Source: Candidatus Daviesbacteria bacterium RIFCSPHIGHO2_01_FULL_41_45 (lineage in GTDB: Bacteria; Patescibacteriota; Microgenomatia; Daviesbacterales; UBA10151). From it: a DNA stretch of 50,999 bases. The stretch lies in assembly GCA_001776975.1 (NCBI GenBank), contig MFCS01000034.1:1-50999 (forward strand). The letters run 5' to 3'. Position 1 is the first letter of the stretch. The number at the start of each line of letters is the position of its first letter. Below are positions 1-8,771 of this stretch, in pieces. The notes under the pieces were generated by a model that saw nothing but the letters and a program-made list of their open reading frames with translations, did no database searches and was not told the origin of the DNA. The position numbers and the translations under genes were made by a program.

Positions 1-277
1 ACTCACCCTCTGGGGTCTTAGTCATTCTCTTTAATAAACAAACTGTCCCTACCTGATATAAATCCTTTTCCGAAGGATCATGAATCCGGGAGTTTTTTTG
101 AGTTACGAATACCACCAAACGAGAGTTTTCCCAGGCGATATCCAGGGCAGCTTTAGATTTAGATCTACCAGCTGAGATAGGCAAGGAGGTACCAGGGAAA
201 ATAACTGTCTCACGTAGCGGGCCAACCGGTAATTTCTCGGGAATTTTAATTGATTGGGTAGTGATATCTCCAAACAT
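1..277 (-). CDS. lon: ATP-dependent protease Lon, N-terminal substrate-binding domain (truncated by window edge)
   Basis: Manual translation of the minus strand from ATG at 277: MFGDITTQSIKIPEKLPVGPLRETVIFPGTSLPISAGRSKSKAALDIAWENSRLVVFVTQKNSRIHDPSEKDLYQVGTVCLLKRM..., typical Lon N-domain (LPVxPLRxxVxFPG, QK...DLYxVGTV). Absent from ORF track because it runs off the window. Confidence 0.85.
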   Translation of the reverse strand, partial: MFGDITTQSIKIPEKLPVGPLRETVIFPGTSLPISAGRSKSKAALDIAWENSRLVVFVTQKNSRIHDPSEKDLYQVGTVCLLKRMTKTPEGE

Positions 278-278
278 A

Positions 279-305
279 TTAGCAATAATTTAACATGAGT
301 GCTAA
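279..305. promoter_or_regulatory. CIRCE-like (HrcA) operator upstream of lon
   Basis: TTAGCAATA-N9-GAGTGCTAA; matches consensus TTAGCACTC-N9-GAGTGCTAA with one perfect arm and 7/9 in the other. Confidence 0.7.
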
Positions 306-315
306 AAACTGTCAA
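287..315 (-). promoter_or_regulatory. lon promoter TTGACA-N17-TAAATT overlapping the CIRCE-like element
   Basis: Minus strand -35 TTGACA (315-310), 17-nt spacer, -10 TAAATT (292-287), ATG 9 nt downstream. Confidence 0.6.
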
Positions 316-324
316 TACTTCAAC

Positions 325-885
325 TTAATAATCTATTCCTGGCTTAGCTAGAAATCCTTTATCAAAAGGGTGCTTCAGAGAAACCATCTCTGTTGCCAGA
401 TCAGCAGCTTTAATAATTTTCGGATGGGCATGATGACCAGTCAAGACCAAGTCTACATCTTTTGGCTTATCTTTAATCAACTTTAAAACTTGCTGTAAGC
501 TTACCATCTTTCCGGCAACCGCTCCTACTACCTCATCAGCGATCACAACATCCCATTTGCCAGAGATAGTTTCACTATATAAAATATCAAAAGTCTCCTC
601 GGCGGCTTTTTGGTGCTCCTGCAAAGGGAGCTTGTCGTTCAAGAACTTCACAAATCCTTTGCCTCCTTGAATCAACTTAACAAAAGGTTTGAGTTTTTTA
701 ACCCCCTCTAATTCACCGGTAAACCAAATCTTGCCAAACTGGATAATTAAAACCCTTTTTTTGTACCCTGCTGCTCGGAGGACTAATCCTAAAGCAGCGG
801 TAGTTTTTCCCTTACCTTCGCCAGTATAAACAATAACCAGACCTTTTTTTGTCTCTTTAAATTTAAAATTACCTTGCTTTGTCAC
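325..885 (-). CDS. cobO: cob(I)alamin adenosyltransferase, CobO/BtuR family
   Basis: GLVIVYTGEGKGKTTAALGLVLRAAGYKKRVLIIQFGK P-loop and family motifs. Confidence 0.85.
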   Translation of the reverse strand: MTKQGNFKFKETKKGLVIVYTGEGKGKTTAALGLVLRAAGYKKRVLIIQFGKIWFTGELEGVKKLKPFVKLIQGGKGFVKFLNDKLPLQEHQKAAEETFDILYSETISGKWDVVIADEVVGAVAGKMVSLQQVLKLIKDKPKDVDLVLTGHHAHPKIIKAADLATEMVSLKHPFDKGFLAKPGIDY

Positions 886-915
886 TTGAGGGGATTTTAA
901 AACAGTGTGCGTGAA

Positions 916-3393
916 TTAGCAAGCTGAATATCCACAGCTGTGACATTTTTTGCAACCCTCTTCAAATACTAAAGCTGGGTCGCCACACTCTGGGCAAAGA
1001 TCAGCACCAGCTAAGAGAGGTACCTGCTCTCTCTTGGACTCCGCCTGATTACCCAAAATCACTGATTGTTCAAGTAAATTACCCTGAAGTAAACTATTTC
1101 CATTGGTTAACTTTAAGGAGTGCCCATTACTCGTAGGGATCTCGAGTGGAAGTTGGGAGGTTGCTTGCGATTGTTGAGCAGCAGAGGTTGCTAAATCCTC
1201 CGCTAACACCTTGGCAATGGCATCTCCTAGACTCATGACCCGGTCTTTGCCAAAACCAATTTGAGATGACCCACCAATTCCTCGTAGCTGAGATACCATC
1301 TTCTGAGCTGCAATCTTGGGGTCAGGAGCCACCTTTAAAGCAATTGATGCCAACCTACCAATCGCCTCTGCATCAGCCATAACGTGCATACCACCCTTAC
1401 CAACGGTTACAAACAACTCCCTGGGGTTATTTTCAGCATCTTTATTAATGGTAATATATGCTTTACCTACCGGAGTTAAAACTTCATAAGTTGTGCCATG
1501 TAAAACCGTTGGTCGGGTGTAAATCACTGAAGTCTTTTTCTCCTCTTTTTTCGGATCTATTCTTTCTAAAACTCCCTGCCTAGAACCATCTCTCATATAG
1601 GTTACCCCTTTAAGTCCCATATCATAAGCCGCCATATATAAAGTTTGCACATCCTCCACTTTGTGGGAATTTGGAGCGTTTACTGTTTTAGAGATTGACG
1701 AATCAATATATTCTTGAGCTACAGCCTGAACTTTAACATGCTCCAATGGAGTCAGGTCATTAGCTGAGACAAAATATTCTGGTTTTTCAGCCTGAGGATT
1801 TTCTTTAAGCCAAGTTGCATACAATGGATGGTAGACATTATCCTCTCTCCACCCTCTATTCCCTTCATCTCTCCACTTCATTTTATAACTAAACTCATAA
1901 ACTGGCTCTACCCCCGAGCTGGCTCCAGCCACAGTTGAGGTTGTTCCAGTCGGAGCTATGGTTAATAAAACAGCATTCCTAATGCCACCGACAGTGATTT
2001 TATCCTGTAAGTATTGCGGTAGGTTTTTAATGTGATAACCCTGTAAATATTTTTCTTTATCGAACTTAGGAAAAGCACCTTTTTCTGAAGCTAAATCAGC
2101 GGATGCTTCATAGGCATTATTCCGTAAGGTATCAAAAATACGCCTTAAGATTGGCAACGATTCCTCTGACCCGTAGCGAATCTTCATTTTAATTAAAGCA
2201 TCTGCTAATCCCATGATCCCCAAACCAGTCCTGCGGATCTCTTTAGCACATTTTTCATTTTCTGGGAAAAAGTAGTAAGTTTGATCAATGACATTATCCA
2301 ACATCCTCATTGCAACTCGAACATCGGCACCAAAATTCTCATAGTCAAACCCGCCATTTTTGACATACGCTGATAAATTCATCGCCCCTAAATTACAAAC
2401 TGCCCATGGTCCTAAAGGCTGTTCACCACAAGGATTAGTAGCAGCTAACTTTTCGAAATACCAGGTATTGGACCGCTTGTTGGATCTTTCTAAAAAATGA
2501 AGTCCCGGCTCAGCTGATCTCCAAGCAGCCTGACAGATTAAATCCCACAGATATTTGGCCTTCACCGTATTATAGATTTTGGTTTTCTTACCGAGTGCCA
2601 ACCATTCATCAATTTCGCCGTTCCAAAGACGATCATAATCAGGATCATCTAGATCGGGATAAATTAACCGCCAATCAGCATCAGATTTAACCGCCTCCAT
2701 GAATTTATCGGAAACACAAACGGAGAGATTGGCTCCACTAATTTTACTTAAATCCTGTTTAACGGTAATAAACTCCTCTATATCTGGATGCCAATCGTGA
2801 AGCATTAACATAGTAGCTCCTCTTCTGGAACCACCTTGCTGAACTACATCGTGTGTGGCATAAGAAAATAATCCTGCCCAAGTAACTGGCCCAGAAGACA
2901 CTCCATTAACTTTTTTAACCCGCGCTCCCCGAGGACGAAGAGAAGATAAGTTTAACCCAACACCACCCGATCGGGATTGAATCTCAACCAACTGTTTTAA
3001 GGAGTCTAATATCCCATTCCTGGAATCTTTTGGAGAAGGAATAACAAAACAGTTAAAATAAGTTACTTGATAGCCAGTTCCAGCTCCAGATAAAATTCTA
3101 CCTCCTGGAACAAATTTAAAATCCTTCATGACTTGGTAAAAGGATCGTTCCCATTTTTGTCTAACAGATTTCTCCTCTGCTTGAGAGATACCCCAAGCTA
3201 CCCGCTTCCACATATCTTCGGGATTATTTTCTAACAAACTTCCATCCTCAGACTTTAGGGCATAGCGATCTAGGAATACTTTTTTACGCAGTCCATCCAT
3301 CTCAGTTTGAGAATCGTCAACCACTACTGATATATCTGCCGTAAAGGAATGAACTATCTCCGATTTTTGATTTTTATCTTTTATAGTTTTCAT
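916..3393 (-). CDS. nrdJ: adenosylcobalamin-dependent (class II) ribonucleoside-diphosphate reductase
   Basis: 825 aa; FVPGGRILSGAG, NPCGEQPLGPWAVCNLGAMNLS, APTGTTSTVAGASSGVEP, C-terminal CPECGDPALVFEEGCKKCHSCGYSAC. Confidence 0.95.
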   Translation of the reverse strand: MKTIKDKNQKSEIVHSFTADISVVVDDSQTEMDGLRKKVFLDRYALKSEDGSLLENNPEDMWKRVAWGISQAEEKSVRQKWERSFYQVMKDFKFVPGGRILSGAGTGYQVTYFNCFVIPSPKDSRNGILDSLKQLVEIQSRSGGVGLNLSSLRPRGARVKKVNGVSSGPVTWAGLFSYATHDVVQQGGSRRGATMLMLHDWHPDIEEFITVKQDLSKISGANLSVCVSDKFMEAVKSDADWRLIYPDLDDPDYDRLWNGEIDEWLALGKKTKIYNTVKAKYLWDLICQAAWRSAEPGLHFLERSNKRSNTWYFEKLAATNPCGEQPLGPWAVCNLGAMNLSAYVKNGGFDYENFGADVRVAMRMLDNVIDQTYYFFPENEKCAKEIRRTGLGIMGLADALIKMKIRYGSEESLPILRRIFDTLRNNAYEASADLASEKGAFPKFDKEKYLQGYHIKNLPQYLQDKITVGGIRNAVLLTIAPTGTTSTVAGASSGVEPVYEFSYKMKWRDEGNRGWREDNVYHPLYATWLKENPQAEKPEYFVSANDLTPLEHVKVQAVAQEYIDSSISKTVNAPNSHKVEDVQTLYMAAYDMGLKGVTYMRDGSRQGVLERIDPKKEEKKTSVIYTRPTVLHGTTYEVLTPVGKAYITINKDAENNPRELFVTVGKGGMHVMADAEAIGRLASIALKVAPDPKIAAQKMVSQLRGIGGSSQIGFGKDRVMSLGDAIAKVLAEDLATSAAQQSQATSQLPLEIPTSNGHSLKLTNGNSLLQGNLLEQSVILGNQAESKREQVPLLAGADLCPECGDPALVFEEGCKKCHSCGYSAC

Positions 3394-3396
3394 TAG

Positions 3397-3846
3397 TTAT
3401 ATCTTAGCAATGGTTGTTAGCTCTTTAGCAAAATCGTTAACTGACTCAAATTGCCTATAGACACTCACAAATCGTAGATAGGCCACCGCATCAATTTTTT
3501 TAAGTTCCAATAAAACCATCTGACCAATAAACTTGGAGGGAATCTCCTTATTCCCCCGCCTCCTTAGTCTTCGTTCAATCCTTTCAACAACCGAATCTAC
3601 TCTATCAAACGCCGGCCGTTTCTGCAGTGCCTTTTCTACCCCAAGTCTTAATTTATCCCGGTTAAATGTTTCGTGCCTACCATCCCGTTTAATGACCACA
3701 AAATCCAGCTCAGCTAACTTCTCATAGGTGGTAAATCGCTTCGCACACTTTAAACACTCCCGACGACGCCTGATATCCCCAATTCCTTTTACCAGTCGCT
3801 TATCAACTACTCTATTACTAAAACTAGCGCAATAAGGACATTTCAT
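3397..3846 (-). CDS. nrdR: transcriptional repressor NrdR (Zn ribbon + ATP-cone)
   Basis: MKCPYCASFSNRVVDKR...RRRECLKCAKRFTTYEK...VIKRDGRHETFNRDKL; start chosen at ATG 3846 (MKCPYC) rather than the upstream TTG. Confidence 0.95.
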   Translation of the reverse strand: MKCPYCASFSNRVVDKRLVKGIGDIRRRRECLKCAKRFTTYEKLAELDFVVIKRDGRHETFNRDKLRLGVEKALQKRPAFDRVDSVVERIERRLRRRGNKEIPSKFIGQMVLLELKKIDAVAYLRFVSVYRQFESVNDFAKELTTIAKI

Positions 3847-3862
3847 ACACAATATACTGTAT
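3847..3862. promoter_or_regulatory. NrdR-box-like site 1
   Basis: ACACAATATACTGTAT, about 14/16 to acaCwAtATaTwGwgt, abutting the nrdR start codon. Confidence 0.6.
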
Positions 3863-3922
3863 ACCCTATCTAAAAACTCTTAATGTATCTACACTACCAC
3901 AAGTTCTACTTGGGGTGTCAAT

Positions 3923-3938
3923 ATACAATATGTAGTGT
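3923..3938. promoter_or_regulatory. NrdR-box-like site 2
   Basis: ATACAATATGTAGTGT, about 14/16 to consensus; directly upstream of a perfect minus-strand TTGACA (3921-3916). Confidence 0.6.
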
Positions 3939-4594
3939 TATTGATTGGTAATTGTTGCCTGAACTATCTTATCCCCAACAGCTATTTGATCCACTACCTC
4001 CATACCACGAATAACTTTCCCAAAAATAGTGTAGTTGGGTGGCAAGCTCCCAACATCAGCCAGCATAATAAAAAACTGCGAACCATTAGTGTTGGGTCCA
4101 GAGTTAGCCATAGCCACAATTCCCCGATCATAACTCTTAGTAACCGGTTCATCTTCGAATTTATAACCCGGTCCACCTGTCCCATTTCCCAGAGGATCTC
4201 CTCCTTGGATCACAAATCCCCTTTCTACCCGATGAAAAGTTAAGCCATTATAAAAACCTTCCAGGGTTAAAAATATAAAATTTGAGGCAGCTTTTGTGGC
4301 TTCAGGATATAATTCAAACTCAATTACGCCTTTCTCGGTCGACAATATTATTTTTTTACTCTTTAAATCTTCTGGTGGGTAAACCCCCGGGAATTGCGTA
4401 TAAGCTTTCTTTTGTTGTGTCATCTGTGGTGGTTGATTTTGTTCAACTGTTTTAAAGTTAAGTTGAGCTGGGGTGGGAGTGGGGGTAATTTTAACATCTG
4501 TATTAGTGTCCTTATTAAATTGAGTTGTAAGCGCTGCAGCCAACCCTGCTACAACCAGTATAACAACAATAATCGTTACATGCTTTGCTGTCAC
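3938..4594 (-). CDS. membrane-anchored cyclophilin-type peptidyl-prolyl cis-trans isomerase
   Basis: N-terminal TM helix; ASNFIFLTLEGFYNGLTFHRVERGFVIQGGDPLGNGTGGPGYKFEDE...NGSQFFIM. Confidence 0.92.
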   Translation of the reverse strand: MTAKHVTIIVVILVVAGLAAALTTQFNKDTNTDVKITPTPTPAQLNFKTVEQNQPPQMTQQKKAYTQFPGVYPPEDLKSKKIILSTEKGVIEFELYPEATKAASNFIFLTLEGFYNGLTFHRVERGFVIQGGDPLGNGTGGPGYKFEDEPVTKSYDRGIVAMANSGPNTNGSQFFIMLADVGSLPPNYTIFGKVIRGMEVVDQIAVGDKIVQATITNQ

Positions 4595-4651
4595 AAGTTG
4601 TAAATATATAGCATCTTTTTTAATATTTGACTAGGGGTGTAAAATACACTT

Positions 4652-4891
4652 ATGTCCCCAGAGAAAGGGCGCGTTTATTATTCTCCAATGGAACAGTTTT
4701 TTTTAAGCCGACTAGGCCTATTATTAGGTCATCAAAGAAGCAGTCAAGATCTAGCAGCTCTTGCTCCCTGGAGAAGAACTTTAATAGGAAAGGCCATTTA
4801 TTCAACCTACCGCGATTTAGTAGATCTGGGGCTGGCCACAGAGGCTGAAGAAAAACTGCAATCTTACATCAGGCCAGAGAGAAAGTCTTAA
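4652..4891 (+). CDS. small hypothetical protein (79 aa)
   Basis: ORF with TAAAAT -10-like hexamer exactly 6 nt upstream of ATG; no recognised family. Confidence 0.5.
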   Translation: MSPEKGRVYYSPMEQFFLSRLGLLLGHQRSSQDLAALAPWRRTLIGKAIYSTYRDLVDLGLATEAEEKLQSYIRPERKS

Positions 4892-4892
4892 C

Positions 4893-6020
4893 TTAGTATC
4901 TACCCATTCTTCTGCCACTCTTTGGTATCTTGGTTAATAACTCCGGGATCTCAATTATAAACTGGAGTTCTTTATTCATAAACTTCTCCTTTAAAATAAC
5001 CTCTTTATCGATGCTAAACCAATAATTTGGACCAAAAATTAATTTTCCGACACAGTTACCTGAATGACTCATCTTAACTGTACCTCTAATCTGGTTATTG
5101 GAAAATTTCAGCTTACTATCACAAGGAATCTCTATTAGGCTATTTCCTCCAAAGTTATTAAAATCAACCTCTCCTCCTCTTTGCTCACTACCTGTGACAA
5201 CTTTAATTGCCGGCTGGAATAAGAGTTCAAAATCGTTGTGAGATATTTGCGGGTTTCCAACAACTTGAGGGTCCAAAAGTATGGCCGATCCACCTGGTGA
5301 TGGCTGAAAGAAGATATTATCGGTAATCTTTGGGCTAGCACCAATAATAAAAATATGATCCCTCAAGGAAGATCTAAAAACATTGTTGATAATAGTAGGG
5401 TTTTTATATTCAATGCAAACGGCACACTCGGCGATATCAGTAAAAACACTATCCCTAACCGTCACCTCTGTTCCAATCAACATCCTGCGGTAATGGGATA
5501 ATTCCCAATAAGATAATACCCCGGATTCAACCGAGAAGATATTAAAATCATAGGGACTATGCGGAGAAGCAGCAGAATATAGCCTGATCGGCTGTTGAGG
5601 AGTCCCTATACCATAAACCCTGCTTAGTCTAATTTGGATCTTTTGACCCTCATCCCAAAACAACTCTCCGTTTCTCACTCCAAACCAATCCTCACCAGTA
5701 TTTAATCCAGAGCGAAAAGCCCACGGTAGAAAATGCAAATTTGATTTATCAGAATCCCGAGCCACCCTGATATGAGTACCTGGATCAATGGTAACGGTAG
5801 TCCCGGGCAAGGCCCAAATATCACCAATGACATTAACCTCTCCACCCCACCTCTCATTTTGGACAATTATTCCGTATTTTTGGCTATTGATAACTCTAAC
5901 AGTAGGCAAAACTTGGGGCAATAAATAGGCTACCATGAACCATAAAGCTAATAATGCCGAAAGTATCAAAATGAGTTTTAAAAACCAATGTACTCCGCGT
6001 AAATATTTGGATCTAGACAT
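4893..6020 (-). CDS. membrane-anchored right-handed parallel beta-helix protein
   Basis: N-terminal TM helix, then repeated CIEYKNPTIINNVF / IFIIGASPKITDNIF / VVGNPQISHNDF beta-helix rungs. Confidence 0.65.
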   Translation of the reverse strand: MSRSKYLRGVHWFLKLILILSALLALWFMVAYLLPQVLPTVRVINSQKYGIIVQNERWGGEVNVIGDIWALPGTTVTIDPGTHIRVARDSDKSNLHFLPWAFRSGLNTGEDWFGVRNGELFWDEGQKIQIRLSRVYGIGTPQQPIRLYSAASPHSPYDFNIFSVESGVLSYWELSHYRRMLIGTEVTVRDSVFTDIAECAVCIEYKNPTIINNVFRSSLRDHIFIIGASPKITDNIFFQPSPGGSAILLDPQVVGNPQISHNDFELLFQPAIKVVTGSEQRGGEVDFNNFGGNSLIEIPCDSKLKFSNNQIRGTVKMSHSGNCVGKLIFGPNYWFSIDKEVILKEKFMNKELQFIIEIPELLTKIPKSGRRMGRY

Positions 6021-6084
6021 ACAGCCCTAAACAAGATTGTAACACTCCCTTCACACAAATTCAGTAACATGCTATTCTAAAAAT

Positions 6085-6789
6085 ATGTATAAGTTCCTGC
6101 CCATTGCACTTATCGTGGCGTTGGCAATTTCAGCCTATTTTTATCTCCCACTTAGAAGATATCTCGCTTACTCTTTGGGAATATCCGGTGATCCAACTGT
6201 TTCTTGCTGCAACGTTGATGAGATTTTATCTTCCAACGGTGAGTTTGATGAAGGGGCTGAGGTGGCAATCTTCAATGGAGCAAAAATTGATTATCCTAAA
6301 ACTTCTTTGGCCTTAGGAAATTATCTAAACTTGGGCGAAACTCAGGTACTGGGAACCACCACTACAGCAAGCGGGGAAGAAAAATGGATTGATGTATCAC
6401 TCTCAGAACAAAAACTCAGAGCCTGGGAGGGAAATAAGGTGGTGATGGAGTTTCCCATATCATCTGGTAAATGGTCTCCTACTCCTAGGGGCGACTTTAG
6501 AATTTGGTACAAAACTAGGTATCAAAAGATGGAGGGTGGATCAAAAGCTCTAGGAACATACTATAATCTACCAAACGTCCCCCACAATATGTTTTTCTAT
6601 TTAGGGTATGCTATCCACGGAGCCTATTGGCATAACAATTTTGGCCAACCGATGTCCCATGGTTGTGTTAACTCTCCATTATCCCAAGTAGCCCCTCTTT
6701 TTGATTGGACTGGACCTGTAGTTCCAGCAGGGACAAATGTGGTGAGGGCAGATGATTCCAATCCTGGCACCAGAGTCTTTGTTCACTAG
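6085..6789 (+). CDS. L,D-transpeptidase (YkuD domain)
   Basis: IDVSLSEQKLRAWEGNKVVMEFPISSGK...TPRGDFRI...YAIHGAYWHNNFGQPMSHGCVNSP catalytic HxnSHGC motif. Confidence 0.93.
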   Translation: MYKFLPIALIVALAISAYFYLPLRRYLAYSLGISGDPTVSCCNVDEILSSNGEFDEGAEVAIFNGAKIDYPKTSLALGNYLNLGETQVLGTTTTASGEEKWIDVSLSEQKLRAWEGNKVVMEFPISSGKWSPTPRGDFRIWYKTRYQKMEGGSKALGTYYNLPNVPHNMFFYLGYAIHGAYWHNNFGQPMSHGCVNSPLSQVAPLFDWTGPVVPAGTNVVRADDSNPGTRVFVH

Positions 6790-6802
6790 AATATTCCTCC
6801 CA

Positions 6803-7072
6803 TTATGAGAGATCCCGGTGAGTTTGGTACATGAAAGCAGCTTCTTTATTTAAGTTCTCCAACTCATCTATTACCTGTCTAAAGACTTGAGAAGCAAGCA
6901 CCTCTCTTTTACCCTCCAGCCATTTTTTGATCTCTCTGGTGACTAAATTAGCAATTGATTCCGCTTCTTGGCCTAAAATACAGGCAGATAAACAGGCCGC
7001 GTAAACTGAGGCATAGACCTTACGCTCATCGAATGGTTGTAGATGTTTATGACGTTTAACTATCTGTATCAT
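6803..7072 (-). CDS. standalone ATP-cone domain protein (89 aa)
   Basis: MIQIVKRHKHLQPFDERKVYASVYAACLSACILGQEAESIANLVTREIKKWL...VLASQVFRQVIDELENLNKEAAFMYQTHRD fits the ATP-cone pattern; start moved to ATG 7072 to avoid overlap. Confidence 0.75.
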   Translation of the reverse strand: MIQIVKRHKHLQPFDERKVYASVYAACLSACILGQEAESIANLVTREIKKWLEGKREVLASQVFRQVIDELENLNKEAAFMYQTHRDLS

Positions 7073-7092
7073 AATTTCCAGTCTTAGATAAA

Positions 7093-7800
7093 TTACAGTC
7101 TGATTGCTCCACCAGATATCAATATCAACAACCACCCTAATGAAACCAATAACAAGCCAATTATTAACCGCATCATTCCTCGAGACTCCTGTTTCCAAGA
7201 TTTAACGAAATGCAACTTAGTTCCACTAGATACAAGCAGCAATATTATCACTAACGGTAAAACGTAAACTAAATTATATGTGACCATCATTAACAGTCCT
7301 GTCCAGTTAAAATTGGCTGAAATAATGGTAATAATCGCCAAGTAAGATGCTCCTGTGCAGAATAACTGTCCACTTACCATAATTAAACTAGCAACGACCG
7401 CCCCAAAAATGGTAGTTATTTTGGAGATTTTATGCATCTGATGAGTAAGAGACTCTGGGATCACTAGTGAAAATCCCCTGCCATACCAAAAATAATCTTT
7501 GATCTCGACCAATCCAAGTAAAACAATAACTGTTCCCATAGTGACTGATATATATTTAGTTATCACCCAAGGGAGAAAGGAGAGAAAAGATAACAATCCT
7601 AGTCCTATTAAAAGTTGGGTGGTAAATATAGTAAAAATATATACTCCCCCTAGAACTAATAACTTTTGCTTGGATTTTTTTGATGCGAGTATTACCGAAA
7701 CCATCAAAACCAAGCCCCCGATAGAACAAGGATTTATTGCACCAATTATAGCTGACCCCGCTATTAAACCTAAGGTTGGTAAATTTATATCAAATCCCAT
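7093..7800 (-). CDS. CcdA/DsbD-like cytochrome c biogenesis membrane protein
   Basis: Polytopic; GAINPCSIGGLVLMVSVIL and SGQLFCTGASYLAIITIIS paired-Cys TM segments. Confidence 0.7.
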   Translation of the reverse strand: MGFDINLPTLGLIAGSAIIGAINPCSIGGLVLMVSVILASKKSKQKLLVLGGVYIFTIFTTQLLIGLGLLSFLSFLPWVITKYISVTMGTVIVLLGLVEIKDYFWYGRGFSLVIPESLTHQMHKISKITTIFGAVVASLIMVSGQLFCTGASYLAIITIISANFNWTGLLMMVTYNLVYVLPLVIILLLVSSGTKLHFVKSWKQESRGMMRLIIGLLLVSLGWLLILISGGAIRL

Positions 7801-7804
7801 ACAC

Positions 7805-8461
7805 TCAATCTTTTTCTTGATAAACTCGATAAGATTCGCATATTTTATCTGTTTTATCTTTCAAGTCAGCAAACTCAACGATGATACAATCTCCAGGTGG
7901 AACCTCAGAAAAAGGAGAGGGAATATACTGAGTCGGATTACTAATTTTAGTCTGGGAGAAAATCCCATCTATCATTTTATAAACAAACACCTGTAGTCGA
8001 CCTTCTTTGCCGTTGCATTTTTCATAAGTTTTGACTTGACCGGGAGGGTCATTGGTGACTACTATCAAGTTTTGATCTGTTAATTCCCCACCAGTAACTT
8101 TGAAAAACTCTTTTAATGTTATCTGTTGTTGATCCCTAATCACCCCTTCAATGTGAATCCTACCGTCATTTTGCTCATGAAGCAGCGAGCTTCCAACTTT
8201 ATTAGACAATCCCTGAGGATCAACTAACTCAATCTCCTCTCCACAAGCAAATACCCTATAATCAGCATGGTAATGAACGAATTTCCCACTAAAACTGTTG
8301 TAAATCAGGTAACTTGTGAGACCTAATATCAGCAAACAATAGCTGGTAAATAATACTCTTTTTAGCCCTGCCGGTTTTCGTCTAATCCAAACTGAGATTA
8401 CTGTTAAGATAAACAGAGCATCCACAGCTAAAAAAACATAGAAAAAAACCTTGGGCAGCAT
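7805..8461 (-). CDS. membrane-anchored protein with His-rich extracytoplasmic domain
   Basis: N-terminal TM helices then VHYHADYRVFACGEEIEL...LLHEQNDGRIHIEG...TLKEFF; possible metal-binding His motifs. Confidence 0.55.
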   Translation of the reverse strand: MLPKVFFYVFLAVDALFILTVISVWIRRKPAGLKRVLFTSYCLLILGLTSYLIYNSFSGKFVHYHADYRVFACGEEIELVDPQGLSNKVGSSLLHEQNDGRIHIEGVIRDQQQITLKEFFKVTGGELTDQNLIVVTNDPPGQVKTYEKCNGKEGRLQVFVYKMIDGIFSQTKISNPTQYIPSPFSEVPPGDCIIVEFADLKDKTDKICESYRVYQEKD

Positions 8462-8486
8462 ACGTTTATAATATCACATTGACCCC

Positions 8487-8708
8487 TTAATGAGTTTTAC
8501 CAAACTTACTTTTCAAAAAACTCCTAAATTTTTCGTGATCTACTACAATCTCCGAGAGTATAGCAAAAGGAACAGCTGCCACTAAAGTCACCATAATCAC
8601 CTGTAAGTCTATCTTCTGATTAGTAGCTAGTGTGATGGCTATAATATCCTCTATTACACCAAACACTACTCCCACAATTAAAAATTCTAAAAAACGACTA
8701 ACTGACAT
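8487..8708 (-). CDS. small two-TM membrane protein
   Basis: 73 aa, two hydrophobic segments; TATATT 7 nt before ATG. Confidence 0.5.
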   Translation of the reverse strand: MSVSRFLEFLIVGVVFGVIEDIIAITLATNQKIDLQVIMVTLVAAVPFAILSEIVVDHEKFRSFLKSKFGKTH

Positions 8709-8771
8709 CTACTTTAATATACAACAAATCCATCTATTATTGGTGTGTTAAATATCAAGTATAATGATTTT

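Noticed and set aside
103-315. 70-aa minus-strand ORF in the track
   Set aside because: Wrong frame: it overlaps the real lon N-terminus, its promoter and the CIRCE-like site; the protein is low-complexity-like and unrecognisable.
3891-3906. Possible third NrdR box (ACACTACCACAAGTTC) 32 bp from box 2
   Set aside because: Spacing is attractive but about 5-6 mismatches to consensus, too weak to claim.
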